This document shows positions 28,219 to 37,688 of a stretch of 64,000 nucleotides of DNA, one piece after another. Made by a program: the position numbers and the translations under genes. The notes beneath the pieces are model-generated. The model worked only from the letters and a program-made list of their open reading frames with translations. It did not search any database and was not told the origin of the DNA. The first letter of the stretch is position 1, and every line of letters begins with the position of its first letter. Origin of the DNA: Clostridium rectalis (GTDB lineage: Bacteria > Bacillota > Clostridia > Clostridiales > Clostridiaceae); the NCBI RefSeq assembly GCF_900626095.1, contig NZ_UYZZ01000001.1, forward strand, positions 62,001 to 126,000, given 5' to 3'.

Positions 28219-29472
28219 TTATTTTAAAAATACTCCAAATATTATAGTTGAAACTATGGTCATTACTAATCCTATTAAGGACTCGTAAGGTATGAGTTTT
28301 AATCTTTCTTTCATGTTCATAGAAACACTACCACCTGTTGCATGAAAAAAGCTACCATGAGGTAAATGATCTAAAACCGTAGCACCAGAATGAATCATAG
28401 CTGCTGCAGAAAGAGCAGGTACTCCTAAGGAAATAATTGTTTTACCAAAAACAGAACTTGCCACGGCAGTACCAGATGTGGTAGAAGCCGTAACACCTGA
28501 CATTAAAACTCCTGAGATTGGAGCTAGGTCATAGGCTGGCAAACCAGAGATTGTTAGTCCAGATATTATAAGATCTTTTAAGGCGGAGTTGGCAATTATT
28601 CCTGCTATGGTACCAGTACCTATAAGAAGTATAGCAACTCCACTCATTTTTGATAGACCTGAAATACTGTAAGAGTTTAGGTTTTTAAATTTTCCCATAC
28701 ATAATGCACCTATTATACCACCTAATGGAAGGGCTATAAGAGGATCGATAGAAATACCGTATAAAGGTCTTAAGGCTAATAATATAATTGCTATTAAAGG
28801 TCCTATTATAGATGAAATAAAGGAAGGTTTATTTTCACAAAATCCAGATAAATCTTCTTTTTTTATAAAGGTACCCTTATTAGTTAACTTTTTAGCTAAT
28901 AAAATTGTAATTATTATACCGAATATTGATGGTATAAATCCAGCTCCCATTAAAGAGGTAAGAGGAATGTTAAATGTGTTTGCAGCGGATATGGTATTTG
29001 GATTAGGGGAAATAATATTTCCGGCTTTTCCTCCTCCTATCATAGCTAATAGTATAGCAGGCTTTGAAATTTTACTGCGATATGCAATAGCAAGCGCTAT
29101 TGGGGAAACAGTTATAACAGCCACGTCAATAAATACTCCTACAGCAGTTAATATGTAGGTTGCTAGAGTCAAGGCAATTAGAGAATTGGAGTCACCTATT
29201 TTTTTTACAATAGTTTCTGAAATTTTGGCAGCAGCTCCAGACTCAATTAGAACACCTGCTAAAACACCTGCTGTAACTATTCGTAAGATTGCAGGCATTA
29301 TACTTTTTGCACCATCGATCATTAATTCAACGGTGCCTACAAGACCTGCTCCACCTATTAGACCACCTATTAAAGAACCTAGTATTAAACTGTAAGCAGG
29401 ATGAGCTTTTTTAATAATAAGTATTATTGCAATTGATAGTCCTATTATTGCACCTAATGCAGTTACTTGCAT
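28219..29472 (-). CDS. GntP-family permease, probably for glycerate
   Basis: A 417-residue integral membrane protein of the gluconate:H+ symporter (GntP) family, with about 12 helices and the family's small-residue-rich segments (GSLIGGLIGG, GGGKAGNIISPNPNTISAAN, HSGATVLDHLPHGSFFHATGG). GntP proteins carry aldonates such as gluconate or smaller hydroxyacids. The gene lies downstream of a CdaR-type regulator and near a glycerate kinase, so glycerate (or a sugar diacid giving glycerate) is the likely cargo. The assignment to glycerate is inference. ATG at 29472 after AAGGAGGG. Confidence 0.88.
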   Translation of the reverse strand: MQVTALGAIIGLSIAIILIIKKAHPAYSLILGSLIGGLIGGAGLVGTVELMIDGAKSIMPAILRIVTAGVLAGVLIESGAAAKISETIVKKIGDSNSLIALTLATYILTAVGVFIDVAVITVSPIALAIAYRSKISKPAILLAMIGGGKAGNIISPNPNTISAANTFNIPLTSLMGAGFIPSIFGIIITILLAKKLTNKGTFIKKEDLSGFCENKPSFISSIIGPLIAIILLALRPLYGISIDPLIALPLGGIIGALCMGKFKNLNSYSISGLSKMSGVAILLIGTGTIAGIIANSALKDLIISGLTISGLPAYDLAPISGVLMSGVTASTTSGTAVASSVFGKTIISLGVPALSAAAMIHSGATVLDHLPHGSFFHATGGSVSMNMKERLKLIPYESLIGLVMTIVSTIIFGVFLK

Positions 29473-29494
29473 AGTTATCCCTCCTTATATTTTT

Positions 29495-29528
29495 CAGACT
29501 ATATTAAATATTGTAAAATTATAGTCTG
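29495..29528. repeat. Inverted repeat in the leader of the GntP gene
   Basis: CAGACTATA (29495-29503) and TATAGTCTG (29520-29528) form a 9-bp dyad with a 16-base spacer, just upstream of the permease ribosome site. On the minus (sense) strand it is followed by AAAAA, so it is not an intrinsic terminator for this operon. An operator or an mRNA hairpin is possible. Confidence 0.5.
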
Positions 29529-29588
29529 TTTTTAACATCAGTCATATGATTAATAAAAAAAAATATTTTTAGTGCATATGAACAAAGG

Positions 29589-30653
29589 TTAAAGTTTGGA
29601 GACTATGTATGCTGTGTAAAGCTCTAACAGATCTAAAAGTTTTTTAGGATCTTTATTAGTTAGTTCATGTATTTTTTCAAGTCTATAATTAAGTGTATTT
29701 CTATGTATGTGAAGTTTATCTGCAGTGGAATGTAATTCCCCATTGTTATTTATATAAGTTATTAGGGTTTTTAGTAAATTAGCCTGTTTTCCTTCTTTTT
29801 CCAACTTATTTATAAATATAATAAATCTTTCTTCTCCTTTAAAATTTGATAATGTTGAAATAAAGGATAAATTTTTATATGAGTATATTCTTTGTTTATC
29901 ATAAAGTTTTTTACCTATGTTTATAGAATTAATAGCTTGTTTAACAGATATACCTATTATTTCTTCTTTAAGTCCAATCCCAGCAATAATATTAAAATTA
30001 GTATGATTATTTATAAAATTATAAAGACGTTTTTCAATTAAGTTATCGTATTTTACGAATAAACATATACTTGAACTACTTAAGGTAACATTAAATTCAT
30101 AAGACTCTAGAAATTCTAGTAAGGAATTTTTTATTTTATCATTATATTTTTCGTGAAACTTTAATACTATAGCAACTAGTGGCATTTCTAAATTTATTCC
30201 CAAAGAGAGGCTTTTTTCTTTTAATGACTTTGAATAGGGGGAAGTATTATAAGCTAATTCATGCAAAATTTCTTCTTTATGACGTTCATAAATTTTTCTT
30301 TTATTAAATGAATATTCTTGGTTTATCAAAAGTTCTGCTGTAACCCTAACCAATTCACCAAAGGGTCTAACTTCATCGGGAGCTCCTGTTATTCCGATAA
30401 CTCCAATGGATTTATTATTAAATACTATAGGAGTGTTCACACCGGGTTTAACCCCTCTCCAAGGAGTGTATATTTCCACCATTTTTTGTTTAGATAGTGC
30501 CTCAAGTGCACCTTCGTGTAGAGTATGAAGCCTTTTTAAATCCCCACTACCTATTATAATTCCATGTTCATTCATAATATTTATATTATAAGGAAGTATT
30601 TCCATCATTTTATGAGATATATTTTGTGCTAACTGTTCATTTAAATGTATCAT
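29589..30653 (-). CDS. cdaR: Sugar-diacid-type regulator (CdaR family)
   Basis: A 354-residue activator. Residues 1-130 form the sugar-diacid recognition domain (HLNEQLAQNISHKMMEILPYNINIMNEHG, PFGELVRVTAELLI). A central GGDEF-like/CdaR domain follows. The C-terminal PucR-type helix-turn-helix is at about 295-350 (STADKLHIHRNTLNYRLEKI). E. coli CdaR activates glucarate, galactarate and glycerate genes. Next to a GntP permease and a glycerate kinase, it most likely senses glycerate or a related hydroxyacid. ATG at 30653 after AAAAAGGAG. A terminator separates it from the upstream glycerate kinase, so it probably has its own promoter. Confidence 0.9.
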   Translation of the reverse strand: MIHLNEQLAQNISHKMMEILPYNINIMNEHGIIIGSGDLKRLHTLHEGALEALSKQKMVEIYTPWRGVKPGVNTPIVFNNKSIGVIGITGAPDEVRPFGELVRVTAELLINQEYSFNKRKIYERHKEEILHELAYNTSPYSKSLKEKSLSLGINLEMPLVAIVLKFHEKYNDKIKNSLLEFLESYEFNVTLSSSSICLFVKYDNLIEKRLYNFINNHTNFNIIAGIGLKEEIIGISVKQAINSINIGKKLYDKQRIYSYKNLSFISTLSNFKGEERFIIFINKLEKEGKQANLLKTLITYINNNGELHSTADKLHIHRNTLNYRLEKIHELTNKDPKKLLDLLELYTAYIVSKL

Positions 30654-30750
30654 ATAGTTAGATTCTCCTTTTTAGCATGTTAAAATATAAGTTTATTTAA
30701 GGAATGTATATATTTTATTGATTTATGGATAAGTTTAAAAAATATATTTT

Positions 30751-30788
30751 ATAAAAGGAACTTTCTTTTATAAGAAAGTTCCTTTTAT
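30751..30788. terminator. Intrinsic terminator after glycerate kinase
   Basis: ATAAAAGGAACTTTCTT and AAGAAAGTTCCTTTTAT form a 17-bp perfect stem with a 4-base loop between the glycerate kinase and cdaR genes. The A/T-rich ends allow function on either strand. Confidence 0.85.
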
Positions 30789-30834
30789 ATTATTATATCA
30801 TCGTTATATTTGGTAATATCTTAAATAAGTTTAA

Positions 30835-31974
30835 TTAATTCACAGTAAATAAATTTATGAGTCTAGCTATATTCTCACAGGTTCTTTCAATATTTTCTTT
30901 TCCATTAATTAAAGCTTCTTCTAAGGACATGGCTTCAGGAAGTATTCCAAAAATAGAATTTATTCCATAATCATAAAGATTATCATAACCATCTCCCAGT
31001 TTGCCAGCTAAAACTATAACTGGTTTATTATATTTTTTACTTAGTAAAGATACTCCATAGGGTGTTTTTCCAAATTGGGTTTGATTATCTATTGCTCCTT
31101 CGCCAGTTAGTACGAAATCAGCATTCATAATTTTGTCTTCTAGTTTAGTGTATTTAATTACTAATTCAATACCTTTTTCTAAATTAGCAGATAAAAAAGC
31201 CATAAGACCTGCACCTAATCCTCCTGCAGCACCAGATCCTGGAACTTTTTCTATATCTATATTAAGATGCTTTTTTATAATTTTAGAATAGTGCATTAGA
31301 TTACTATCTAGAGTTTTAACCATTTCTTCTGTAGCCCCTTTTTGTGGTCCAAATATATAAGATGCTCCATTTATGCCAGTTAGGGGATTTGTAACATCGC
31401 AAGCTACGTCAATATCTATATTGTTTAATCTAGAATCTAGATTTGATAAATCAATGGTACATAATTTGTTTAGGTTACCTCCACCAAATTCCAAATCTCT
31501 CCCAGAATGGTCCAGTAATTTTCCGCCTAAGGCTTGAATCATTCCTGCGCCACCATCATTAGTGGCACTTCCTCCAATTCCAATAAATATATGTTTAACT
31601 TTTTTATCTAATGCGCATTTTATTAGTTCTCCAGTACCATAAGTAGTTGTAATAAAAGGATTTCTATTTTCTTTTTTTATATGATGAAGACCACTAGCAC
31701 TAGCCATTTCGATTATGGCAGTTTCTCTATCTCCAAGTATTCCAAATTTAGATAAAACTTTATTCCCAAGAGGGCCTGTTACTTCGGTATTATATATTTC
31801 CCCATTTGTAGCCTCTATTAAAGACTCAACAGTTCCTTCTCCACCGTCTGCCATAGGTACTTTTATATATTGGGCGGAGGGAAAAATTTTCTTAAATCCT
31901 TTTTCCATACAATCAGCCACTTCTTTTGCTGTCATACTTTCCTTAAAAGAATCTGGGGCCAACACAAATTTCAT
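30835..31974 (-). CDS. glxK: Glycerate kinase
   Basis: About 379 residues of the GlxK/GarK glycerate kinase family, which phosphorylates D-glycerate (characterised members give 2-phosphoglycerate). Conserved segments: APDSFKESMTA at the N-terminus, PMADGGEGTVESL, GIGGSATNDGGAGM, GSGAAGGLGAGL, and GEGAIDNQT near the C-terminus. Length is standard. I choose ATG 31974; the TTG at 31983 is only about two bases from AAGGAAGA. It is monocistronic, ending at a strong terminator, and divergent from a chemoreceptor carrying the same diacid-sensing domain as cdaR. Confidence 0.95.
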   Translation of the reverse strand: MKFVLAPDSFKESMTAKEVADCMEKGFKKIFPSAQYIKVPMADGGEGTVESLIEATNGEIYNTEVTGPLGNKVLSKFGILGDRETAIIEMASASGLHHIKKENRNPFITTTYGTGELIKCALDKKVKHIFIGIGGSATNDGGAGMIQALGGKLLDHSGRDLEFGGGNLNKLCTIDLSNLDSRLNNIDIDVACDVTNPLTGINGASYIFGPQKGATEEMVKTLDSNLMHYSKIIKKHLNIDIEKVPGSGAAGGLGAGLMAFLSANLEKGIELVIKYTKLEDKIMNADFVLTGEGAIDNQTQFGKTPYGVSLLSKKYNKPVIVLAGKLGDGYDNLYDYGINSIFGILPEAMSLEEALINGKENIERTCENIARLINLFTVN

Positions 31975-32084
31975 ATAAATCAATCTTCCTTTCTAAATAT
32001 ATCCTAAATTAGAATCTATATAAAAATTATAAAATAATAAATAAGATTTAACATTATGCAAATGATTAACTATTAAAAATATTG

Positions 32085-32104
32085 TTTTGTTCAATTGAAC
32101 AAAA
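32085..32104. promoter_or_regulatory. Perfect 20-bp palindrome in the glxK/chemoreceptor divergent region
   Basis: TTTTGTTCAA followed directly by its reverse complement TTGAACAAAA, with no spacer, lies about 111 bases upstream of glxK and 137 bases upstream of the chemoreceptor. Its position and symmetry suit an operator for a dimeric regulator such as the nearby CdaR; that link is inferred. Confidence 0.6.
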
Positions 32105-32241
32105 AAAACTGCATACTTGTTTAAGTAATTATATATATGAACATAAATTAATACATAAATTGACAATAAATTCTCATTGATATATTATTTACTAGATAAA
32201 AAGAAAAATACAAAATTATATTATAATAGGGGGAATATGAG

Positions 32242-33093
32242 ATGGAATGGAAACATAAAATACCTAAGGATTTAGCAGAAAAAACTGTTGAGATGCTTTA
32301 TAATATTACTGGTAAAAATGTAAATATAATGGGAGAGGGAGGAATTATTATAGCTACGGCCCAAAAAGAAAGATTAGGTAAGGTACATGAAGTAGCTAAA
32401 AATATAATAGAGGGAAAACTAGGTGCTTCATCTATAAAGGTGGAGGAGGCTGAAAAACTTCAAGGGGTTTTTCCCGGCTATAATGGACCTATAAAAGTAA
32501 ATGGTAAAATAATAGGATGTATTGGGCTTACAGGAGATCCAGAAATAGTGAAACCTTTGCAAAAGTTGGCTTCTAAGATTATTGAAGATGAAATAAATAA
32601 AAGATATGATGAAAAAAATAAAGAAAATATGATTGAAAATGTTTCAAATAAAATACGAGAACTTTCGGCTATAGTTGAAAAAATTGTTAATTCATCTGAA
32701 GAGATTGCCTATAAGGGTAAGGATATTCAAGGAATTGCTAAAAATTTAGAGGATGAAATAAGTAGTATAAATAAAGTTTTAGAGTTTATAAAAAACATTG
32801 CAAGACAGACAAATCTTTTAGGGCTTAATGCAGCTATAGAAGCTTCAAGAGCAGGTGAGGCAGGAAAAGGATTTTCAGTGGTTGCTAATGAAATACGTAA
32901 ACTCTCTTTAAATTCTTCAACATCATTAAAAGATATTGAAGAAATTCTTGATAGGATAAAAGGATTTATACTAAATGTATCAAATACCATAGATGATAAT
33001 ATAAGTAAAACAGAAAAACAGGTCACTGGACTTGGACAAGTTGAAAAAAACATGATGGATATACAAAATGAAATTATAAAAATAAACAAATAA
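32242..33093 (+). CDS. Soluble chemoreceptor with a sugar-diacid sensor domain
   Basis: A 283-residue cytoplasmic protein. Residues 1-115 match the sugar-diacid recognition domain of CdaR ([48 protein letters not shown]). Residues 150-283 are a short MCP signalling domain whose tip, [35 protein letters not shown], is intact. There is no transmembrane segment or HAMP. The same sensor as in the nearby CdaR suggests it reports intracellular glycerate or a diacid to CheA. The signalling part is short and ends soon after the tip region, so only one methylation helix pair is present. ATG at 32242 after a GGGGG site. Confidence 0.88.
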   Translation: MEWKHKIPKDLAEKTVEMLYNITGKNVNIMGEGGIIIATAQKERLGKVHEVAKNIIEGKLGASSIKVEEAEKLQGVFPGYNGPIKVNGKIIGCIGLTGDPEIVKPLQKLASKIIEDEINKRYDEKNKENMIENVSNKIRELSAIVEKIVNSSEEIAYKGKDIQGIAKNLEDEISSINKVLEFIKNIARQTNLLGLNAAIEASRAGEAGKGFSVVANEIRKLSLNSSTSLKDIEEILDRIKGFILNVSNTIDDNISKTEKQVTGLGQVEKNMMDIQNEIIKINK

Positions 33094-33178
33094 TTGAATA
33101 AATTCATTTTACAGACAATTATCTCAAGTGTATTATATATATAGTGAGTTTTTTAATATATAACTTGGGGGTAACATT

Positions 33179-35260
33179 ATGATACTAAGAAAGACTATTA
33201 CTATTAAACATGAAAAAGGACTCCATGCACGTGTTTCTGCAATGGTTGTAAATAAAGCTAATGAAATGGAAAAAAAATTTAATGTAAGAATATACATAAT
33301 ATGTAAAAATGACTTTAAGATTCCTGCTACTAGCATTATGATGATTATAGGGTCTAAAATAAAGAAAGATGAAGAAATAGTTGTAGAGGTTATAGGAGAC
33401 GAAGTAGCGATTCCATTGGAAATTATGTGTACATTTTTACAAGGGGATTTCGATATAAAAAGTGAAAAAGATATAAACAAAATAGATAATATAATAAATG
33501 AAAATACTATTACACTAGAGCATATTATAGATAGCATGGTCAATGGAGTTATAGCTGTTGATGAAAATAATATTATAACAGTGTGTAATTCTTCAGCAGA
33601 GAAAATGTTAGATATTAATATAAAAAATATAATTGGAAAAAATATAAGAGAAATTGTACCTGATACTAGATTGGATATAATAAATAAGACTAGAAAAGCG
33701 GAACTTACTTCTAAAATTAAAATTGGTAAATATACAGTTTTAGCTAACAGGACTCCTATTTTTATAAATAATCATCCTAAGGGTGCTGTAGCAATTTTTG
33801 AAGATATTTCTATGCTGGAAAAAATAACAGGAGAGTTTTTTAAAGTAAAGGAGCTTAAAGAGCAATTACAACTTATTTTAGAGTCTGTTCAAGATGGTAT
33901 TTGTGTTTTAAATAGGGAAGGAATTATAAATTATGTTAATTCAGCTTATTTAAGAATATTAAATCAACAAAAAGATGAAATTATAAATAAACACATAGAT
34001 AAGATATCACCAAATGGAGTAAGAAAAAAAGTACTGGAAAATGGAGAGAAAATTTTAGGAGCAATTAGGCACAAAGATAATGGAATAAATGTTGTATCAA
34101 GTGTAAGTCCTATAATCATTGATGGAGAGGTGCAGGGAGTAGTTTCTGTTGTCAAAAAATTAACAGAAATTCAAGAGCTTTATGAGAAACTAAATAAAGT
34201 ATCTCATAAAGCTGAGTATTTAGAAGATGAACTTTTAAGAACTAAAAAACCAGATTCATCTTTTAAAAAATTTAAAGGTAAAAGTGGGAATGTATTAGAT
34301 GCTTTAGCTTTAGCTACAAAAGCGGCAAGAAGTAATGCTACAGTTCTTATTAGAGGGGAAAGTGGTACAGGTAAAGAACTTATTGCAGAAGGAATACATT
34401 ATGCAAGTCAAAAATCATTGGGTCCTTTTATAAGGGTAAATTGTGCTTCAATTCCTGTTAATTTAATAGAAAGTGAATTATTTGGACATGAAAAGGGAGC
34501 TTTTACTGGAGCAGTAAAGAGAAAACTTGGTAAGTTTGAGTTAGCTAATAATGGTACTATATTTTTAGATGAAATAGGTGAGCTTGAAAAAAGCTTGCAA
34601 GCAAAAATATTAAGGGTCATACAAAATAGGGAAATTCAAAGAGTAGGTGGTGAAGATACACTTAAAGTAGACGTAAGAATAATAGCTGCAACTCATAGAA
34701 ATTTAGAACTAATGATAAAGAAGGGAGAATTTAGAGAGGATTTATATTATAGATTGAATGTTATTCCTATTATACTTCCACCTTTAAGAGAAAGAAAAGA
34801 AGATATACCTTTATTAATAGAACATTTTATTAATAAGATAAAAGGGAATAATAAAATAGAAGGGATAAATAGACAAGCAATAAATATTCTTATTAATTAT
34901 AATTGGCCTGGAAATGTAAGAGAACTTGAAAACGTTATAGAAAGGGTGTTGGCTTTAACAGATAATAAAATTATAAGTGTAGAAGATCTCCCTTTATATA
35001 TTAAAGAAAATAAGCAAAAGCAGGTATATTTTGAGGAAGAAGAAGATTACAAAAAGGAAAGTATAATAAATATTATTAAAGAGGAAGAAATTCTTCCTAT
35101 GAGGGAATATGAAAAGATTATAATAGGAAAGGCTTTAGAAAAATATGGAAGTTTCAATGCGGCAGGAAAAGCATTGGGAATAACTCATAGAACTGTTGCA
35201 ATGAAAGCTAGACAATATGGGATAGAAAAAGTTACTCTTTGGAGAAAAAATGAGAGATGA
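33179..35260 (+). CDS. Sigma-54-dependent activator with N-terminal HPr-like domain
   Basis: A 693-residue enhancer-binding protein. Order: HPr-like domain (1-90), with His16 in GLHARVS and Ser52 in the HPr Ser46 position; PAS (about 110-210); PAS (about 225-330); AAA+ domain (about 360-590), with Walker A GESGTGKE, the sigma-54 loop GAFTGA, and [12 protein letters not shown]; and a Fis-type helix-turn-helix at the end ([18 protein letters not shown]). It sits directly upstream of a -24/-12 promoter and the dha operon, so it should activate them. The HPr-like domain implies control by PTS phosphorylation, though Pro after HAR is replaced by Val. ATG 33179 after GGGGGT. Confidence 0.93.
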   Translation: MILRKTITIKHEKGLHARVSAMVVNKANEMEKKFNVRIYIICKNDFKIPATSIMMIIGSKIKKDEEIVVEVIGDEVAIPLEIMCTFLQGDFDIKSEKDINKIDNIINENTITLEHIIDSMVNGVIAVDENNIITVCNSSAEKMLDINIKNIIGKNIREIVPDTRLDIINKTRKAELTSKIKIGKYTVLANRTPIFINNHPKGAVAIFEDISMLEKITGEFFKVKELKEQLQLILESVQDGICVLNREGIINYVNSAYLRILNQQKDEIINKHIDKISPNGVRKKVLENGEKILGAIRHKDNGINVVSSVSPIIIDGEVQGVVSVVKKLTEIQELYEKLNKVSHKAEYLEDELLRTKKPDSSFKKFKGKSGNVLDALALATKAARSNATVLIRGESGTGKELIAEGIHYASQKSLGPFIRVNCASIPVNLIESELFGHEKGAFTGAVKRKLGKFELANNGTIFLDEIGELEKSLQAKILRVIQNREIQRVGGEDTLKVDVRIIAATHRNLELMIKKGEFREDLYYRLNVIPIILPPLRERKEDIPLLIEHFINKIKGNNKIEGINRQAINILINYNWPGNVRELENVIERVLALTDNKIISVEDLPLYIKENKQKQVYFEEEEDYKKESIINIIKEEEILPMREYEKIIIGKALEKYGSFNAAGKALGITHRTVAMKARQYGIEKVTLWRKNER

Positions 35261-35325
35261 TATTTATATGTTCTAAAGAATAAAAACTGGGTATAAGTTT
35301 AATAATAAATAATATATTAAGGGAA

Positions 35326-35378
35326 TTGATAAAAATATTACTAACTGATAAAAAATATCAATATGATATATTTTATCA
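35326..35378. promoter_or_regulatory. Candidate upstream activating sites for the sigma-54 activator
   Basis: TTGATAAAAATATTA (35326-35340) is followed by an imperfect dyad: TGATAAAAAATATCA (35346-35360) and GATATATTTTATCA (35365-35378), one mismatch between the arms. The repeats lie about 110-160 bases upstream of the -24/-12 promoter, the usual distance for enhancer-binding sites. Binding by the adjacent regulator is inferred. Confidence 0.6.
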
Positions 35379-35486
35379 ATAACTTTATGAGTAATAATAC
35401 AAAGAAAATTCTATATTGTAAGTGGAATATATAGTTTTAAAGGGGATAAGTATTAAAAATGAAGAATTTACAGAAAATTTATCTTA

Positions 35487-35503
35487 TTGGCACGATTTTT
35501 GCT
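35487..35503 (+). promoter_or_regulatory. Sigma-54 promoter of the dha operon
   Basis: TTGGCAC (35487-35493), five bases, then TTGCT (35499-35503) match the -24/-12 consensus TGGCAC-N5-TTGCW with no mismatch. It lies 61 bases before dhaK and just after the sigma-54 activator gene. Confidence 0.93.
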
Positions 35504-35563
35504 TATTTAAGTATATAACTTAAAATTTAAAAAAATTATTTAATTTTAAGGAGGAGTATAAAT

Positions 35564-36562
35564 ATGAAAAAGTTGATTAATAATCCGGAATATGTAGTTG
35601 AGGATATGATAAAGGGAATGGTTGCCGCCCATCCAGAATATATTAAAAAATTAGATCAGGGAAATATTATAGTAAGAAAAGACTCACCTATAGAAGGAAA
35701 GGTTGCACTAGTTAGTGGTGGAGGAAGTGGACATGAACCAGCTCACGGTGGATATGTAGGATTAGGCATGTTAAATGCTGCTGTGGCTGGAGCTGTGTTT
35801 ACATCACCAACTCCAGATCAAGTATATGAAGCCATTAAGGCAGTGGATGGTGGTAAGGGAATACTTCTTATAGTAAAAAATTATAGTGGAGATGTAATGA
35901 ATTTTGATATGGCAAAGGAAATGGCAGAGATGGATGGAATAAAGGTAGAAAGTGTGGTTGTAAACGATGATGTAGCTGTAGAAAATAGTACTTATACTGC
36001 TGGAAGAAGGGGAATTGCAGGAACAGTATTTGTTCATAAGATAGCAGGGGCAAAGGCAGAAGAAGGTGCTATGTTATCTGAAGTAAAAAGAGTGGCAGAA
36101 AAAGTTATAACAAATGTACGTAGTATGGGAATGGCATTAACCCCATGTACAGTACCGGCAGCAGGGAAACCTAACTTTACTTTAGATGAGGATGAAATAG
36201 AGATAGGAATGGGGATACACGGAGAACCAGGAACTCATAGAGAAAAGATAAGAACTGCAGATGAAATAGCACAGCAGTTAGTTAATAAAATATTAGATGA
36301 TATGCCTTTGGATAAAAATAATGAAGTGGCGGTTATGATTAACGGTCTTGCAGGAACTCCTTTAATGGAACTATATATTATAAATAAAAAGGTTAGTGAA
36401 ATTTTAAAAGAAAGAGAAATTAAAGTTTATAAGACTTTTGTAGGTGAATATATGACATCATTAGAAATGTCAGGATGTTCAGTAACAATATTAAAACTTG
36501 ATAGTGAAACTAAAAAGTTGTTAGATGCACAAGCTGACACACCAGGTTTTAAAATTTATTAA
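35564..36562 (+). CDS. dhaK: Dihydroxyacetone kinase, substrate-binding subunit DhaK
   Basis: A 332-residue DhaK that binds dihydroxyacetone as a hemiaminal to a histidine. The covalent His is H219 in MGIHGEPGTHRE and the catalytic Asp is D110 in NYSGD, both intact. SGGGSGHEPAHGGYVG near residues 51-66 is also family-typical. Length matches PTS-dependent DhaK subunits rather than ATP-dependent fused kinases. It is the first gene of dhaK-dhaL-dhaM-HPr, ATG after AAGGAGGAG. Product DHAP enters glycolysis. Confidence 0.97.
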   Translation: MKKLINNPEYVVEDMIKGMVAAHPEYIKKLDQGNIIVRKDSPIEGKVALVSGGGSGHEPAHGGYVGLGMLNAAVAGAVFTSPTPDQVYEAIKAVDGGKGILLIVKNYSGDVMNFDMAKEMAEMDGIKVESVVVNDDVAVENSTYTAGRRGIAGTVFVHKIAGAKAEEGAMLSEVKRVAEKVITNVRSMGMALTPCTVPAAGKPNFTLDEDEIEIGMGIHGEPGTHREKIRTADEIAQQLVNKILDDMPLDKNNEVAVMINGLAGTPLMELYIINKKVSEILKEREIKVYKTFVGEYMTSLEMSGCSVTILKLDSETKKLLDAQADTPGFKIY

Positions 36563-36576
36563 TAAGGAGTGACAGT

Positions 36577-37218
36577 ATGAGTATTAATAGTACACAGTTA
36601 GTCCAAATCTTAAGTAAAATTAATATGATAATGGAAGAGAAAAAGCTATATTTAAGTGAATTGGATGGTGCAATTGGTGATGGGGATCATGGACTGAATA
36701 TGAGTAAAGGATTTAAAGCAGTTGAAGAGAAAATTAAAGAGGAAGATTCAAGTGACATAGGGAATATTTTAAAAAAGGCAGGCATGGCTCTAGTTTTAAA
36801 TGTAGGAGGAGCTTCAGGACCACTTTATGGAACAGCCTTTATGAAAGCTGCTACATGCGTAAATGGGAAATCATCAATTGATATAGTTGACTTTTATAAT
36901 ATGCTTTATGAAGGTTTAAAAGGTATTAAACAAAGAGGAAAAAGTGATAAAGGTGATAAAACAATGATAGATGCTATTGAACCAGCATTAGAGGAACTAA
37001 AAAAGGGAATAGAATCTAAAGAAGATAGTATAAAAATTTTGGAGAAGGTTAAAGAATCTTCCTTAAAGGGAATGGAAAATACTAAAAATATTATAGCTAA
37101 AAAAGGAAGAGCAAGTTATTTAGGGGAAAGGAGTATAGGTCACCAAGATCCTGGAGCTACATCAAGTTTTTATATATTAAATACAATTTATGAAGAAGTA
37201 AAAAAAATTAGTAAATGA
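36577..37218 (+). CDS. dhaL: Dihydroxyacetone kinase, ADP-binding subunit DhaL
   Basis: A 213-residue DhaL that holds ADP/ATP as a fixed cofactor and passes phosphate from DhaM to dihydroxyacetone on DhaK. The Mg-binding aspartates are in DGAIGDGDHG (about residues 28-37), and the nucleotide loop NVGGASGPLYGTAF is intact. RSIGHQDPGATS near the end is also typical. It begins 14 bases after dhaK with an AAGGAGTG site, so the genes are translationally close. Confidence 0.96.
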   Translation: MSINSTQLVQILSKINMIMEEKKLYLSELDGAIGDGDHGLNMSKGFKAVEEKIKEEDSSDIGNILKKAGMALVLNVGGASGPLYGTAFMKAATCVNGKSSIDIVDFYNMLYEGLKGIKQRGKSDKGDKTMIDAIEPALEELKKGIESKEDSIKILEKVKESSLKGMENTKNIIAKKGRASYLGERSIGHQDPGATSSFYILNTIYEEVKKISK

Positions 37219-37251
37219 TATTATACAACATAAAGGCAAGGAGAGATGAAT

Positions 37252-37644
37252 TTGGTAGGAATAGTAGTTGTATCCCATAGTAGTAAAATTGCACAAGGAG
37301 TTAAAGAATTAGCAGAGCAAATGGCTTCAACAGTACCAATTGCTACAGCAGGAGGAACCAATGACCAAAGAATTGGCACTGATGTAGAGAAAATAACTGA
37401 GGCTATTAATGAAGTATATTCAGAGGATGGAGTAATAATATTATTTGATTTGGGAAGTGCATTTATGAATGCTGAAATGGCTATAGAATTTTTAGATGAA
37501 GAAAAAAAAGCTAAGGTTAAGATAGTAGATGTTCCTTTAGTAGAAGGTGCAGTAGCAGCAGTAGTAGAATCAAGTATAAGTAAAAATATTGATGAAATGT
37601 TAGAAATATTAAAACCAATGGCTATTGGTAAAATTTCTAATTAA
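37252..37644 (+). CDS. dhaM: PTS-dependent dihydroxyacetone phosphotransferase subunit DhaM (EIIA domain)
   Basis: About 130 residues, the EIIA-mannose-like domain alone. The phosphorylated His is His9 in VVSHSSKIAQG. In E. coli DhaM is fused to HPr and EI-like domains; here the HPr is a separate gene just downstream and no EI is present. I prefer the TTG at 37252, six bases after AAGGAGAG, giving the usual MVGIVVVSHS start; the ATG at 37246 is too close to that site. Confidence 0.93.
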   Translation: MVGIVVVSHSSKIAQGVKELAEQMASTVPIATAGGTNDQRIGTDVEKITEAINEVYSEDGVIILFDLGSAFMNAEMAIEFLDEEKKAKVKIVDVPLVEGAVAAVVESSISKNIDEMLEILKPMAIGKISN

Positions 37645-37688
37645 AATAAAATAATTTAAATTTAATTAAAGGGAGGTAGCTAGTAGGA

